A DNA stretch of 64,000 nucleotides. Origin: Halobacteriovorax sp. DA5 (GTDB taxonomy: Bacteria > Bdellovibrionota > Bacteriovoracia > Bacteriovoracales > Bacteriovoracaceae). Of the stretch, positions 25,979 through 34,564 are shown in pieces (the first letter of the stretch is position 1; every line of letters begins with the position of its first letter). Made by a program: the position numbers and the translations under genes. The stretch is taken from positions 186,001 to 250,000 of the forward strand of contig NZ_PPDJ01000002.1 in assembly GCF_002903145.1 (NCBI RefSeq), read 5' to 3'. The notes below the pieces were generated by a model. It made no database searches and was not told where the DNA came from. It was given only the letters and a program-made list of their open reading frames with translations.

Positions 25979-27769
25979 ATGCAAAACCTAAAGAAATCGA
26001 CTTTAATCAAGTTCGTCACTATTCTTGTATTCAATTTCACGATCCTAGCATCTGCTTCAACGCAATTTAATCGTGAAGTTTTATCAATGAAGAGGGCATC
26101 TTCTAAGATTCTTGTTCGCTTAAGAAATATGGCCAAAATCCATAATTCAGAATATCAGCGAAATGGATATACAGAAGCCTATTACCAATATGAGAATATT
26201 CATTCTGCTATTAGAAAGTTTCACAAGAGAGTTTTAAAGAAGGGCCAACTAGGCACAGATAAAGAAGGTGAGTACACAGATGAGCTTGCCTATAAAGAAA
26301 CACTCGAGTTCATTCAATACTTAGATAAGCTTATCCCAACATTTTCTAAGACAAAGGGATACGAGAAGCTACCATCTTCTCGTAAGATTCTTATCTCTCA
26401 AATTTCAGCATCAGCGCTTAATTTAGCAGAAATGTTAAAAGAAGAAGATATTTATATTCAAATTTCAAAACCACTTAGAGAGGTTGCAAGGGTATATCAA
26501 AAGCAGGAAGAATTCCTTAAGCAAAAAGAAGAATTACTAGGTGACTTCTATAATGCACAAGATGAATTAGAGATTTCACTAACAAGAATGATTGATCATC
26601 TTTCACTGTTTATTAAAAGGAATCATGGGCCAAGAAAAGAATATCGTCGTCCATATACTGCCGAATCCTATGACTATATCAAATATAAGAAGATCTTAAA
26701 GGAAGTAGAAGAGCTTCTCGAAGACTTTGATATCAATGATGGAGCACAGTTTGCAAAGCTTACACAGTTAGTGTCACAGACTAGACAGCTAGTAAATCTT
26801 ACAAAGACAAATACAAAAAATGCGCGCGTACTTTTATCTCGTGTATATAAGACTTTCAACTTATTTTCTTTAGAAGCTAAAAGCTTAAATAAGAGATTAG
26901 TAGTGATTGAGCTTGATCCAACGCTTGGTCTTAAAGAGATGGAGTTTAAGTATTATCGTGCTACCCAAGTATGCTCACTACTTGGCGGGCCAGGAAATAT
27001 TCTCCTTAGAAGATCACTAGAAAGTGATATCGATCTTTTTGAAGACTTTAGTCCTCGAACTTCAGGGGCCATCAAGCTTGTCGAGTTTTTAAAGTTTAAT
27101 GATCGAAGTCTAGAGTTTAGACACGCTGAGATCATTACAGAAATAGAGCGTGATACGCGTATAAATACGATGGGATTTTACCCTCTTAGCTTTAATTGGG
27201 GAAAGGAAGAGGAAGATAAAATGCCTCCTTTTCTCGAGATAAAGAAGGGATATCGCAAGTGTCATTCTGATGGCTGCGATACTTATGATGATTATCGCAC
27301 AAATTTTGCATGGCTTCGAGTTAATGAAAAGAGTGCAAAGAAGATGACTCGTACCAAAGAGAAGGCATTAAAGAAAGTTGAAAATAAAGAGGATTATTCA
27401 AAGCTAGGTGTATGTTCTGACTTTGTGAATTGGGCATTTGGAAATGTCATAACTTCAAATTGGAACCAGATTCCAATAGTTAGAAATCTTATTCAGATTA
27501 TTTATCCTCCAGAAGGATTGCAGACACCAGATAATCTTTATGACTCTTACAAGACTGATGTTATTTGTGAAGTGGAAAGAAGAAAACTTAAGTATCCACA
27601 TTATATCAATGCCCACCATTTAAAGGATCAGGTATTGAGAGACTTAAATTCGCAAAACCCTGCGATAAGCACTCATGCGAAGAATACGTTAAATGAATTA
27701 ATTAAGAAAAATATAATGGATAACGAATTAAATTTGAACTATGACGTTATTAATTTTGAAACAAAGTAA
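25979..27769 (+). CDS. Exported coiled-coil protein with possible permuted papain-like (YiiX/NlpC) domain
   Basis: The 596-residue protein has a signal peptide (hydrophobic stretch 10-25, ASAS). A long helical, coiled-coil-like region spans about 150-300. The C-terminal part has the order of a circularly permuted NlpC/P60 amidase: H382 in RHAEIITEI first, then C479 in LGVCSDFVNWAFG, so H382 and C479 are the candidate catalytic pair. Extra cysteines occur near RKCHSDGCD. This domain call is an inference from motif order. There is no Shine-Dalgarno; a sigma-54-type promoter lies just upstream. The next gene starts 28 bases after the stop, forming a two-gene operon of exported proteins. Confidence 0.7.
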   Translation: MQNLKKSTLIKFVTILVFNFTILASASTQFNREVLSMKRASSKILVRLRNMAKIHNSEYQRNGYTEAYYQYENIHSAIRKFHKRVLKKGQLGTDKEGEYTDELAYKETLEFIQYLDKLIPTFSKTKGYEKLPSSRKILISQISASALNLAEMLKEEDIYIQISKPLREVARVYQKQEEFLKQKEELLGDFYNAQDELEISLTRMIDHLSLFIKRNHGPRKEYRRPYTAESYDYIKYKKILKEVEELLEDFDINDGAQFAKLTQLVSQTRQLVNLTKTNTKNARVLLSRVYKTFNLFSLEAKSLNKRLVVIELDPTLGLKEMEFKYYRATQVCSLLGGPGNILLRRSLESDIDLFEDFSPRTSGAIKLVEFLKFNDRSLEFRHAEIITEIERDTRINTMGFYPLSFNWGKEEEDKMPPFLEIKKGYRKCHSDGCDTYDDYRTNFAWLRVNEKSAKKMTRTKEKALKKVENKEDYSKLGVCSDFVNWAFGNVITSNWNQIPIVRNLIQIIYPPEGLQTPDNLYDSYKTDVICEVERRKLKYPHYINAHHLKDQVLRDLNSQNPAISTHAKNTLNELIKKNIMDNELNLNYDVINFETK

Positions 27770-27797
27770 GAATAAAAACGAAAAAGGAGAGAAGAGA

Positions 27798-30215
27798 ATG
27801 AACAACAAAAAACAAAAACTTCTAGTTGCCGCGTTCTTGATGACGCAAGCACCTGCTGTTATCGCGGGTTATTACAATTCTTCAATCGAAGGGATTTCTT
27901 TAGATGGTATTTATACACCGGAGAACCTAAGTAATATTTCTAAAACTGTTTGTAAGAAAGTTTATGATGATCCAAATATGGATAAAGAACACACTCAAAT
28001 GTGTGAGCGTGGAGTTCAGTCTGCTCAACGCATGGCCGCTGTATATGCCGCTGGAGAAGGGACACATTTAGGTTGTGTTGATGGTTATCAACAAGGTCTA
28101 TATCGTGGGTTTAATGTGACTTCAAACCCGTCGGTTGATATCTTAAGAGACGAGCAACGTGCTCTTAAAGGTGTGACAATTGAAAACGCTGTAGCACTTG
28201 GTAAAGATAAGGCCGCAAAGGATTCACGTTATTCTACAGAATCTGAAATCATCTCACGTTTTAGAGATAATGTAAGAGATGATGCTTCTCAAACTGTAAC
28301 AGCTCCATCAAAAGATTATTCTAATGTTCTTAAAGTTCCACGTTTTGAAGGTTTTGATGATGGTTACGCAAGAGATGGGAAAGGTGGATCATTTAGTGAT
28401 GTAATTAACGCTGGGTGGGTTTCTTCTTCATCTGCAATCTCTAAGAGGATTCACGCTCGTGCTGTTGCTAGACAATTTGGTCTTAGATCAAGTTTAGCAG
28501 ATAAGTGTTCTTCAACACCTATTCTATTCGATAAAGGTCTACACACTGTTTCAATGTGGGATCTATTCTCTGCATACGGAGAGTATAACTTCAAAGACTA
28601 TGGTTGGAAGTCAACAACTCGCGCATGGAATAAGTTTCAAGCATCTGATGAACAAGAAGCAATTGCTTACCGTAATATCCAAGATGTTAAAGAAGCATAT
28701 CAGCAAAGAATTGGATATCACCAAAAAAGTGTAGCTGTTGAAATCGATGAGATCGGTGCTGATGGACAGCCAACAGGACGCAAAGTAGTAAAAAGAGATG
28801 CAAACGGAAATATCGTTTATAAGCAAGTTGATGACTTAAATCGTCCAATCTTTGAAACTCGCTACCGTACTGTTTCTGGAAAGTCTGCTCAAGACCTAAA
28901 GGCCGTATATGCTGACGCATTTGCTGAGTCTTATAGAAATCTTGCAAAAGAGCACTTTGGTAAGGCCTTCGTATCAACACATACAATGGCACGCAACCTT
29001 GGAGAAGATTCTGGGAAGGCCGTAGGTCTAATCGTTGCACGTGACCTTGCAAAACAACAAGCTTATGATGAAGTTTATAAGGCACAGTCGGCAACTTCAT
29101 TTGCTAAAGAATACGAAAACCTATTTGTAGCTTCTTGGAATAAGAATTTCGATTACTTTGTAAATAACCCAATGGTAGAGATCACAGGTTTCGATCTTTC
29201 TGGTGACGGAAATGGAATCTTTACAAGAGGTGAGTCACTTAAGTCTGTATTAGGTTTAAGAAACTTAGGTCTTAAGTCTGGAAATATTAAAGTTTCTCTT
29301 GATTCAGCTTCATTTGAATCAGGTTCAAGTCGCTCAGAGTACGTAACTGCTCCAGCTTCATTGAACTTTACTCACACTTCAGCAAAAGCTCAAGGTAAGC
29401 TTTCAAATAACCTAAATGTATTTGATTCAGCAAGACTTACAGTAAGTATTGATGGAAGCGATATCAAGAAGGTTTACGAACTTAAGAGTACAGATAGCAA
29501 AACTATCGAAATCTTAGATGTAGCACCAGTTTACCATGCACAAACTCAGATTAACTCTGTAGTAGCTGGGGACGCAACAGTATACGTAACTGTTAAAAAC
29601 CCTTCAAACTCAGAAACTTCAGCTTCTGTTGATATCTCTGTAGCAATGAATGATGGTAAGACTTATACAGCTACAACAACAGCTCTAAAAGCAGGTGAGT
29701 CAAAGAGAGTTCCTGTTCGTGTTACAGGAGTTGATCCATTATTCATTATCAATAATGGGCTTTCTGGTAAGGTAACATCAAAAGTTGGTGGAAGAATCAT
29801 GAATACACGTAGTGCTTCTTTTGATAATGTGAACTTTGATAAGGCCGTTGCGGATTACTTCAACTCAATCCTTACAAACTCAACAACTAACTACGGTGAT
29901 GATGGGTATAAAGAAGATAGAGTTGAAACTTTAATCTCTATCATCTTAACTGCTACTGAAAGAGAAATTAAAACTGATTGGGATAACAACGCAAAAGTTG
30001 CTAATACAATGATCGGTGCTCTACAGAAAGAATACAAGGCATCTTCAGCTGCTGGTAAGCTTAATGAAGAAGCAAAAGAAACATATAAAGTACTAGCTCA
30101 AGAACTAGAAGCTTTATATGACTCGACTTTTGGATACAAAGATTACATCAATCAATTAAAAGTATTCAACGGTGATCTTGAGACTCGTTCAAAGAAAGAT
30201 CGTAAGAAAGACTAA
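27798..30215 (+). CDS. Large exported protein with Ig-like/CARDB-like segments
   Basis: The ATG at 27798 follows a GGAGAG site and gives 805 residues. A signal peptide ends at AVIAG (about residue 23). The N-terminal 450 residues are helical with several cysteines and EF-like DANGN and DGNGIF stretches. The C-terminal half (about 470-700) has beta-sandwich segments typical of CARDB/Ig-like modules (NPMVEITGFDLSGDGNGIF; VYVTVKNPSNSETSASVDI). The end is a charged tail (SKKDRKKD). No catalytic motif was found. It is probably a surface or periplasmic structural or adhesive protein that works with the upstream gene. Confidence 0.75.
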   Translation: MNNKKQKLLVAAFLMTQAPAVIAGYYNSSIEGISLDGIYTPENLSNISKTVCKKVYDDPNMDKEHTQMCERGVQSAQRMAAVYAAGEGTHLGCVDGYQQGLYRGFNVTSNPSVDILRDEQRALKGVTIENAVALGKDKAAKDSRYSTESEIISRFRDNVRDDASQTVTAPSKDYSNVLKVPRFEGFDDGYARDGKGGSFSDVINAGWVSSSSAISKRIHARAVARQFGLRSSLADKCSSTPILFDKGLHTVSMWDLFSAYGEYNFKDYGWKSTTRAWNKFQASDEQEAIAYRNIQDVKEAYQQRIGYHQKSVAVEIDEIGADGQPTGRKVVKRDANGNIVYKQVDDLNRPIFETRYRTVSGKSAQDLKAVYADAFAESYRNLAKEHFGKAFVSTHTMARNLGEDSGKAVGLIVARDLAKQQAYDEVYKAQSATSFAKEYENLFVASWNKNFDYFVNNPMVEITGFDLSGDGNGIFTRGESLKSVLGLRNLGLKSGNIKVSLDSASFESGSSRSEYVTAPASLNFTHTSAKAQGKLSNNLNVFDSARLTVSIDGSDIKKVYELKSTDSKTIEILDVAPVYHAQTQINSVVAGDATVYVTVKNPSNSETSASVDISVAMNDGKTYTATTTALKAGESKRVPVRVTGVDPLFIINNGLSGKVTSKVGGRIMNTRSASFDNVNFDKAVADYFNSILTNSTTNYGDDGYKEDRVETLISIILTATEREIKTDWDNNAKVANTMIGALQKEYKASSAAGKLNEEAKETYKVLAQELEALYDSTFGYKDYINQLKVFNGDLETRSKKDRKKD

Positions 30216-30237
30216 TTCATAGTCCATTAAATAAGAA

Positions 30238-30265
30238 AGGCCCGCATCTTGCGGGCCTCTTTATT
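30238..30265. terminator. Rho-independent terminator (probably bidirectional)
   Basis: The stem AGGCCCGC / GCGGGCCT has a 5-base loop, followed by TCTTTATTTT on the plus strand and TTTCTTATTT on the minus strand. It lies between two convergent secreted-protein genes. Confidence 0.85.
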
Positions 30266-30285
30266 TTCAATAATTTAATTTTTAA

Positions 30286-31176
30286 TTATTGTGCTTCAAC
30301 TACAGCTTGACCTGGTTTGAACCAACATAGTGGTCTTAGTCCAGTTGTGAAGTTTTCAGTTCTGTTACAAGTACCGATGTTTGCATCGTTTTGATCTACA
30401 TCTGTGTAAGCGTCAACAGTACATAGAGCACCTTGGTAGTAAGTATCTAGACGACACTGTGGTGCTGGGTGGTTGTCATTAGTTTTAGAAACTACAGCTG
30501 GATCTGGAGTGTCAAACTTAAGCTCAGAAGTCATGCTTCTTAGTGCTCTGAAAAGGTTAGCTAGTGACATACCTGCCATTGAACCTCTTAGACACATTGC
30601 ATATTCGTTTTCGTTAACAAAGTTTTTCTCACAGTTCTTAACTGCTACAGCTGGAACTTCAACTTCGCTCATGATTGAAGCGTTATCGTCGTTTTCCATG
30701 AACTTTCTTAGACACTTAGAAGTAGCGAAGTAATCAGCTTGACCTTCGTTTGAAGCCCATGAAGATCCCCACCAGCTAGCTTTCTTAGGTGCTCCACCTA
30801 GGTGGTGACCAAGCTCGTGACATACAACAGTTGCAAATCCGTCTCTTGTGATTGTTTCGTGTCTTGCAAGACCACCAAACATACTAACACGCCAAGTGTT
30901 ACCAATTTGCTGAGCGTATGCGTTAACAGTTCCATCTTCCCATTTTCTTTCGATTTCTAAAGTTTTACCTTTAGCAGCGATAATCGGTGCATAGATCGCT
31001 TCAATCTTATCAATGATTGAGTTGAACTCACCTTCTGAAATTGTGTTGATACTTTTAACATTTGAAGGAATCCATAGGTTGTTGTCTTCTACGATTCCTG
31101 TTGTTCCGTGCTCGTCACATGCGAAAGAAAAAGTCGATACACATGCAAGTAGTAGAGCTAAAATTCCTTTTTTCAA
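30286..31176 (-). CDS. Secreted zinc metallopeptidase (HExxH, gluzincin-like)
   Basis: The 296-residue protein has a signal peptide (MKKGILALLLACVSTFSFA). The zinc motif CHELGHHLGG gives H120, E121 and H124. The likely third ligand is E144 in ASNEGQADYFAT, a spacing like that of M48-type gluzincins. Many cysteines (at least nine) suggest disulfide bonds in the periplasm or outside. It starts at TTG with a strong GGGAGGA ribosome site 7-8 bases upstream. The substrate is unknown. It converges on the large exported protein across a shared terminator. Confidence 0.85.
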   Translation of the reverse strand: MKKGILALLLACVSTFSFACDEHGTTGIVEDNNLWIPSNVKSINTISEGEFNSIIDKIEAIYAPIIAAKGKTLEIERKWEDGTVNAYAQQIGNTWRVSMFGGLARHETITRDGFATVVCHELGHHLGGAPKKASWWGSSWASNEGQADYFATSKCLRKFMENDDNASIMSEVEVPAVAVKNCEKNFVNENEYAMCLRGSMAGMSLANLFRALRSMTSELKFDTPDPAVVSKTNDNHPAPQCRLDTYYQGALCTVDAYTDVDQNDANIGTCNRTENFTTGLRPLCWFKPGQAVVEAQ

Positions 31177-31401
31177 ATCAGTCCTCCCTGAAAAGTATAT
31201 TATTGATTTGCCAATTCTTTTTCTGGTTTAGCGTAGATATGATTTTTCTGAATTTTTTACACTATGTAAAAGTCTTTTTTTGATTTGGGCCTTAATGTAA
31301 GATTTTGTTGGTTTCTAGATGCTGTGCTGCATTGTGAATGTGTTAAAGTTTTTCACCACTCTTTGGTTAAGTCATTAAAATTATGATAAAGTTTTAGCAT
31401 T

Positions 31402-31887
31402 ATGAAGAAGATAATTTGTATCACTTTTTTTCTACTTTCAGTTGTAAGTTATGGTCAAACTAATGATCCACTGGTTGATCAAATCACACAAATGCGTGAT
31501 GAGATGTTTAAGCAGATGCAAGCAGGGGATAGCTTTGATGCCGAGATTCAAAAGATGTTTGAGCGATTGCAGAAGTTAGGCCAGATCAAAGGACTTCCTG
31601 ATCGCTTCAATCGTCATGTGAATATGGTGGAATACTTTTGGCAGGATGCTGACACTCTCGTTATCAAAATTTCTAAAGATGATGAAGTCAATGTCGAAGT
31701 GAAAGAAAACATCATAGTTATTAGTGGTCAAAAGGTCATTAAATCGCCAAATGGTATTTCTAAATCATCTTTTTCACAGAGTATCCCATTAAGAGCTAAT
31801 CTTGACTCGACTTCAGTTAAGATGAGTATGAAGGATGGTAATATCGTAATGGATTTTAGGCCTTTAAAGAAATCTAAGCAGCGATAA
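31402..31887 (+). CDS. Exported small heat-shock (alpha-crystallin)-like protein
   Basis: The 161-residue protein has a signal peptide (FFLLSVVSYG) and then an Hsp20-like domain over about residues 70-155. The beta-strand pattern VEVKENIIVISGQ, then SKSSFSQSIPLRANLDSTSVKMSMKDGNIVMDFRP matches the alpha-crystallin core, including the final G-x-L/I-like strand. Small heat-shock proteins are normally cytoplasmic, so an exported form suggests a periplasmic holdase chaperone. There is no Shine-Dalgarno. It converges on the receiver gene with a 14-base overlap. Confidence 0.75.
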   Translation: MKKIICITFFLLSVVSYGQTNDPLVDQITQMRDEMFKQMQAGDSFDAEIQKMFERLQKLGQIKGLPDRFNRHVNMVEYFWQDADTLVIKISKDDEVNVEVKENIIVISGQKVIKSPNGISKSSFSQSIPLRANLDSTSVKMSMKDGNIVMDFRPLKKSKQR

Positions 31888-32284
31888 TTTCTCCGTTTAA
31901 ATTTTCGAGAATTGCGTAGAGCTTATGATTGAAGTCCTGGGCGTTAAATGGCTTTGTCAGAACTTCTTCTACATTTATCTTTGAAGCATCATGAATCTTG
32001 TCGACATCGATATCTCCCGAAATGAGCATGATATGTGGATATTTCTCACGTTGCTTTTCTTCGAGGTGATAGAGTCGTTCAATATATTGTAATACTTCTT
32101 GGCCACCCATTTCTGGGAGATTTAAGTCGATGACAATGAGATCATAATTATCATTTTTAATCATCTGACAGGCATCGACTCCATTTGAGGCCATTGATAC
32201 ATTTGCAAAATAGCCACTGCTTGCAATTAGTGACTTAAGGGATTCTGATATTGTTCTTTTGTCGTCAATGATGAGAGCTTTCAT
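31874..32284 (-). CDS. CheY-like response regulator receiver
   Basis: The 136-residue protein is a single receiver domain: acidic pair D7-D8 (IIDDKR), phospho-acceptor D53 in LIVIDLNLPEMGG, S89 in MLISGD and K111 in LTKPF. There is no output domain. No histidine kinase is adjacent, so the partner is unknown. An AAGGAAA ribosome site precedes the ATG. It is one of two stand-alone receivers in the window. Confidence 0.9.
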   Translation of the reverse strand: MKALIIDDKRTISESLKSLIASSGYFANVSMASNGVDACQMIKNDNYDLIVIDLNLPEMGGQEVLQYIERLYHLEEKQREKYPHIMLISGDIDVDKIHDASKINVEEVLTKPFNAQDFNHKLYAILENLNGEIIAA

Positions 32285-32455
32285 AGGTGATTTCCTTATC
32301 AGTTACAAATGCAGCGTTGATTCAAAATTATAAACAATATGAGCTTATTTTAATTCGTCACATTATTTTTTATAACTAAATTAATCTATAATATTTGTTA
32401 ATGTTACTAAACTACTGAAATAACGAGCAAAGTAGTCGGCTAAATTTGAGTAGAC

Positions 32456-32486
32456 GACTAAAGTATCCACTATAAGATACCGATAA
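32456..32486 (+). promoter_or_regulatory. FliA (sigma-28)-like promoter, copy 1
   Basis: GACTAAAGTAT (32456-32466) and ACCGATAA (32479-32486) leave 16 bases between TAAA and the -10 box; the E. coli consensus is TAAA-N15-GCCGATAA. A second site at 52423-52453 has the same 11-base -35 and the same spacing. The predicted start coincides with the ATG at 32494. Confidence 0.5.
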
Positions 32487-32493
32487 ATAATTT

Positions 32494-32949
32494 ATGAAAA
32501 GCTTCGTTGTGACGTTATTGACATTGATTATTACATCCTTTGCCTTTGGCATCCAGGAGACTTACTTTCATAAGAAAGAGGAATTTGAGATTCCTAAGAG
32601 AGATCTGTCGATTATCGCTACAGATAAAGGTTTTTTTCCTTCAAAGGTTACGGCCTTCGTTGGTGAGAAGTTAAACCTTTATGTTACATCAGCGACAAAA
32701 CAGCCTAGTTGTCTAATATTAAAAGAGCACGAAGTATATGTTGAGGCCAAGACTGGTGAAGTTAGGGAAGCTTCAGTTTTTCTTGATACGCCTGGACGCT
32801 TCAAATTTTACTGCCCGTCAGGACAAATCAGTGGAATTTTAACTGTTATTGAACATCCACGAGAGAAGGCAAAAAAAGACGAGCAAAAAAGAGAAATCGC
32901 ATCTCGTGAAAGTGAGCGAGTGCGTGTTTGGCGTCCAAAAGACGACTGA
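32494..32949 (+). CDS. Exported cupredoxin-fold protein with degenerate copper site
   Basis: The 151-residue protein has a signal peptide (VTLLTLIITSFAFG). A cupredoxin-like beta-sandwich follows over about residues 37-117: LSIIATDKGFFPSKVTAFVG, then LDTPGRFKFYCPSGQISGILTV. The FYC Cys is kept, but the His that usually follows (C-x-x-x-G-H) is replaced and no Met ligand is evident, so copper binding is doubtful. A charged Lys/Arg/Glu tail ends the protein. There is no Shine-Dalgarno. It lies 30 bases before the CpaF-type ATPase and may be co-transcribed. Confidence 0.7.
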   Translation: MKSFVVTLLTLIITSFAFGIQETYFHKKEEFEIPKRDLSIIATDKGFFPSKVTAFVGEKLNLYVTSATKQPSCLILKEHEVYVEAKTGEVREASVFLDTPGRFKFYCPSGQISGILTVIEHPREKAKKDEQKREIASRESERVRVWRPKDD

Positions 32950-32979
32950 TTTATATTTAGAGATTGATTGTGAGGGATT

Positions 32980-34116
32980 ATGTCTTCGGTATTTAACGAT
33001 GCGATTAAGAATTTACTTTATCCAATAGGCGACCTTTTGGAAGATGAAGGTGTTTCCGAAGTTATGATTAATGGGCCCCATGAAATTTTTGTTGAAAAGA
33101 AAGGTCTCGTTTTTAAAGTTCCAAATCAATTCGAAGACGAATCATCACTTATCTCTGCAATGCGTGCCATTGCTCAATCGGTAAATCGAACAATTGATGA
33201 AGATAACCCGCGCCTAGATGCGCGTCTGCCAGATGGTTCACGTATTCACGTGGTACTACCTCCAATGGCAAAGAATGGAACGACAGTGGCCATTCGTAAA
33301 TTTTCTAAGGAAAGTCTAACTCTTAAGGACCTTATCTCATTTGGTTCTATGTCTGATGTGGCCGCAAGGTTTCTGGATATATGCGTGTATCTTGGAAAGA
33401 ATGTTCTTGTATCTGGTGGTACGGGTTCTGGAAAGACGACGATGCTAAACGTTTTAGGGGGAAGAATTCCTAAAACACAACGTCTCATCATTATCGAAGA
33501 TGCGGCAGAACTACAAGTTGATGCCGAACACGTCGTAAATTTTGAAACGAGAAAGGCGGATGAGTTAAAGGGGATTGAGGAAGTTTCAATTCGTGATCTC
33601 GTTATTTCTGCCATGAGGCTTCGCCCTGATAGAATTATTGTTGGGGAGGTTCGTGGAGATGAGGCCCTGGATCTTGTTCAAGTTATGAATACTGGTCACG
33701 ATGGTTCAATGGGAACTGTTCACGCCAATAACCCAATTGATGCCTGTACTCGTCTTGAGACACTTTGCCTTATGGGTGATACAAAAATTCCACCAGATGC
33801 TGTTAGGAAAATGGTTGGGAGTGCTTTGCAAATTGTTGTTCAGTGTAGTCGTTATCATGATGGGGGACGTCGTACGTCGCATATTTCAGAAGTATTAGGT
33901 GTCGATAATAATGGGAATTATATTGTTCGCGATATCTTTCGCTGGGTTCAAACTGGTAAGGATCCGCAAACTGGTAAGTATATAGGAGAGATGGTGCCGT
34001 GTAATTATGTACCAACTTTCTTTGAAGATATTGTTGTCCATAAGCTACCATTTCCAAAATCTAATTTCCTTGCCCCAGATTGGGTGAAGGATATGGTTAA
34101 GAAAAAGGTCGCTTAA
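32980..34116 (+). CDS. cpaF: CpaF/TadA-type secretion ATPase (orphan)
   Basis: The 378-residue protein is a VirB11/CpaF-family hexameric ATPase of type IV or Tad pilus systems. Walker A is SGGTGSGKTT (146-154), the Asp box is IIEDAAEL, Walker B is DRIIVGEVRG and the His box is GSMGTVHANN. The N-terminal part (VSEVMINGPHEIFVEKKG) is typical. No other tad or cpa genes are near, so it either serves a system encoded elsewhere or has been recruited to another role. It converges on a small acidic protein gene with 3 bases between stops. Confidence 0.92.
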   Translation: MSSVFNDAIKNLLYPIGDLLEDEGVSEVMINGPHEIFVEKKGLVFKVPNQFEDESSLISAMRAIAQSVNRTIDEDNPRLDARLPDGSRIHVVLPPMAKNGTTVAIRKFSKESLTLKDLISFGSMSDVAARFLDICVYLGKNVLVSGGTGSGKTTMLNVLGGRIPKTQRLIIIEDAAELQVDAEHVVNFETRKADELKGIEEVSIRDLVISAMRLRPDRIIVGEVRGDEALDLVQVMNTGHDGSMGTVHANNPIDACTRLETLCLMGDTKIPPDAVRKMVGSALQIVVQCSRYHDGGRRTSHISEVLGVDNNGNYIVRDIFRWVQTGKDPQTGKYIGEMVPCNYVPTFFEDIVVHKLPFPKSNFLAPDWVKDMVKKKVA

Positions 34117-34119
34117 TTA

Positions 34120-34368
34120 TTAGATATCAACTTCGATACCATCCTCATAGATTTCAACGATAAATCGGTTCTGATCTAGCTCTTTAGTCTTGTCGACGAT
34201 TTCCTTGATATCATCCACTTCAAGTTCTGGTTCAAGCTCCATATCAGCGCTAAAAACCTTGATGATAGCGATACTCATCTTAAAATCACTTAAGTCATTG
34301 AATTCAGATAGGGGGAATGTTACCTTGTAACCCCCTGAAAACTTGTCAATATCCACGTCTATTTTCAT
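34120..34368 (-). CDS. Small acidic protein of unknown function
   Basis: The ATG at 34368 gives an 82-residue protein. A longer frame reaching 34485 adds residues that do not look protein-like. It is strongly acidic (MELEPELEVDDIKEIVDKT ... YEDGIEVDI), with an even beta/alpha pattern and no signal peptide. No family is recognised. A TACAAT box 7 bases before the ATG with TTGCTT 16 bases further upstream, and no ribosome site, point to a possible leaderless message. Confidence 0.6.
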   Translation of the reverse strand: MKIDVDIDKFSGGYKVTFPLSEFNDLSDFKMSIAIIKVFSADMELEPELEVDDIKEIVDKTKELDQNRFIVEIYEDGIEVDI

Positions 34369-34564
34369 ATAATTAATTGTAATTACATTAGAGTAAAAAG
34401 CAATAAAATTTAAACTACGTAGATTCCTGTTGTGTTGTCTAAAATTTGGTGCATAGAAAATGAACATGGCATTACTATTTTTCAACTAGGCCCAATAAAG
34501 TCATTTCTGCTGATATTATTGAAGGCGTCAAATAGCTTAATTTTATTTTTGAGGGAAAAATTAA

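Noticed and set aside
34420..34442. TTTTAGACAACACA plus ACAGGA shared with the 57025 receiver leader
   Set aside because: A 14-base match in AT-rich DNA of this length is expected several times by chance, and the two copies sit at different distances from their genes.
34369..34485. N-terminal extension of the small acidic protein
   Set aside because: The added residues look like translated non-coding DNA and the upstream start is TTG without a ribosome site.
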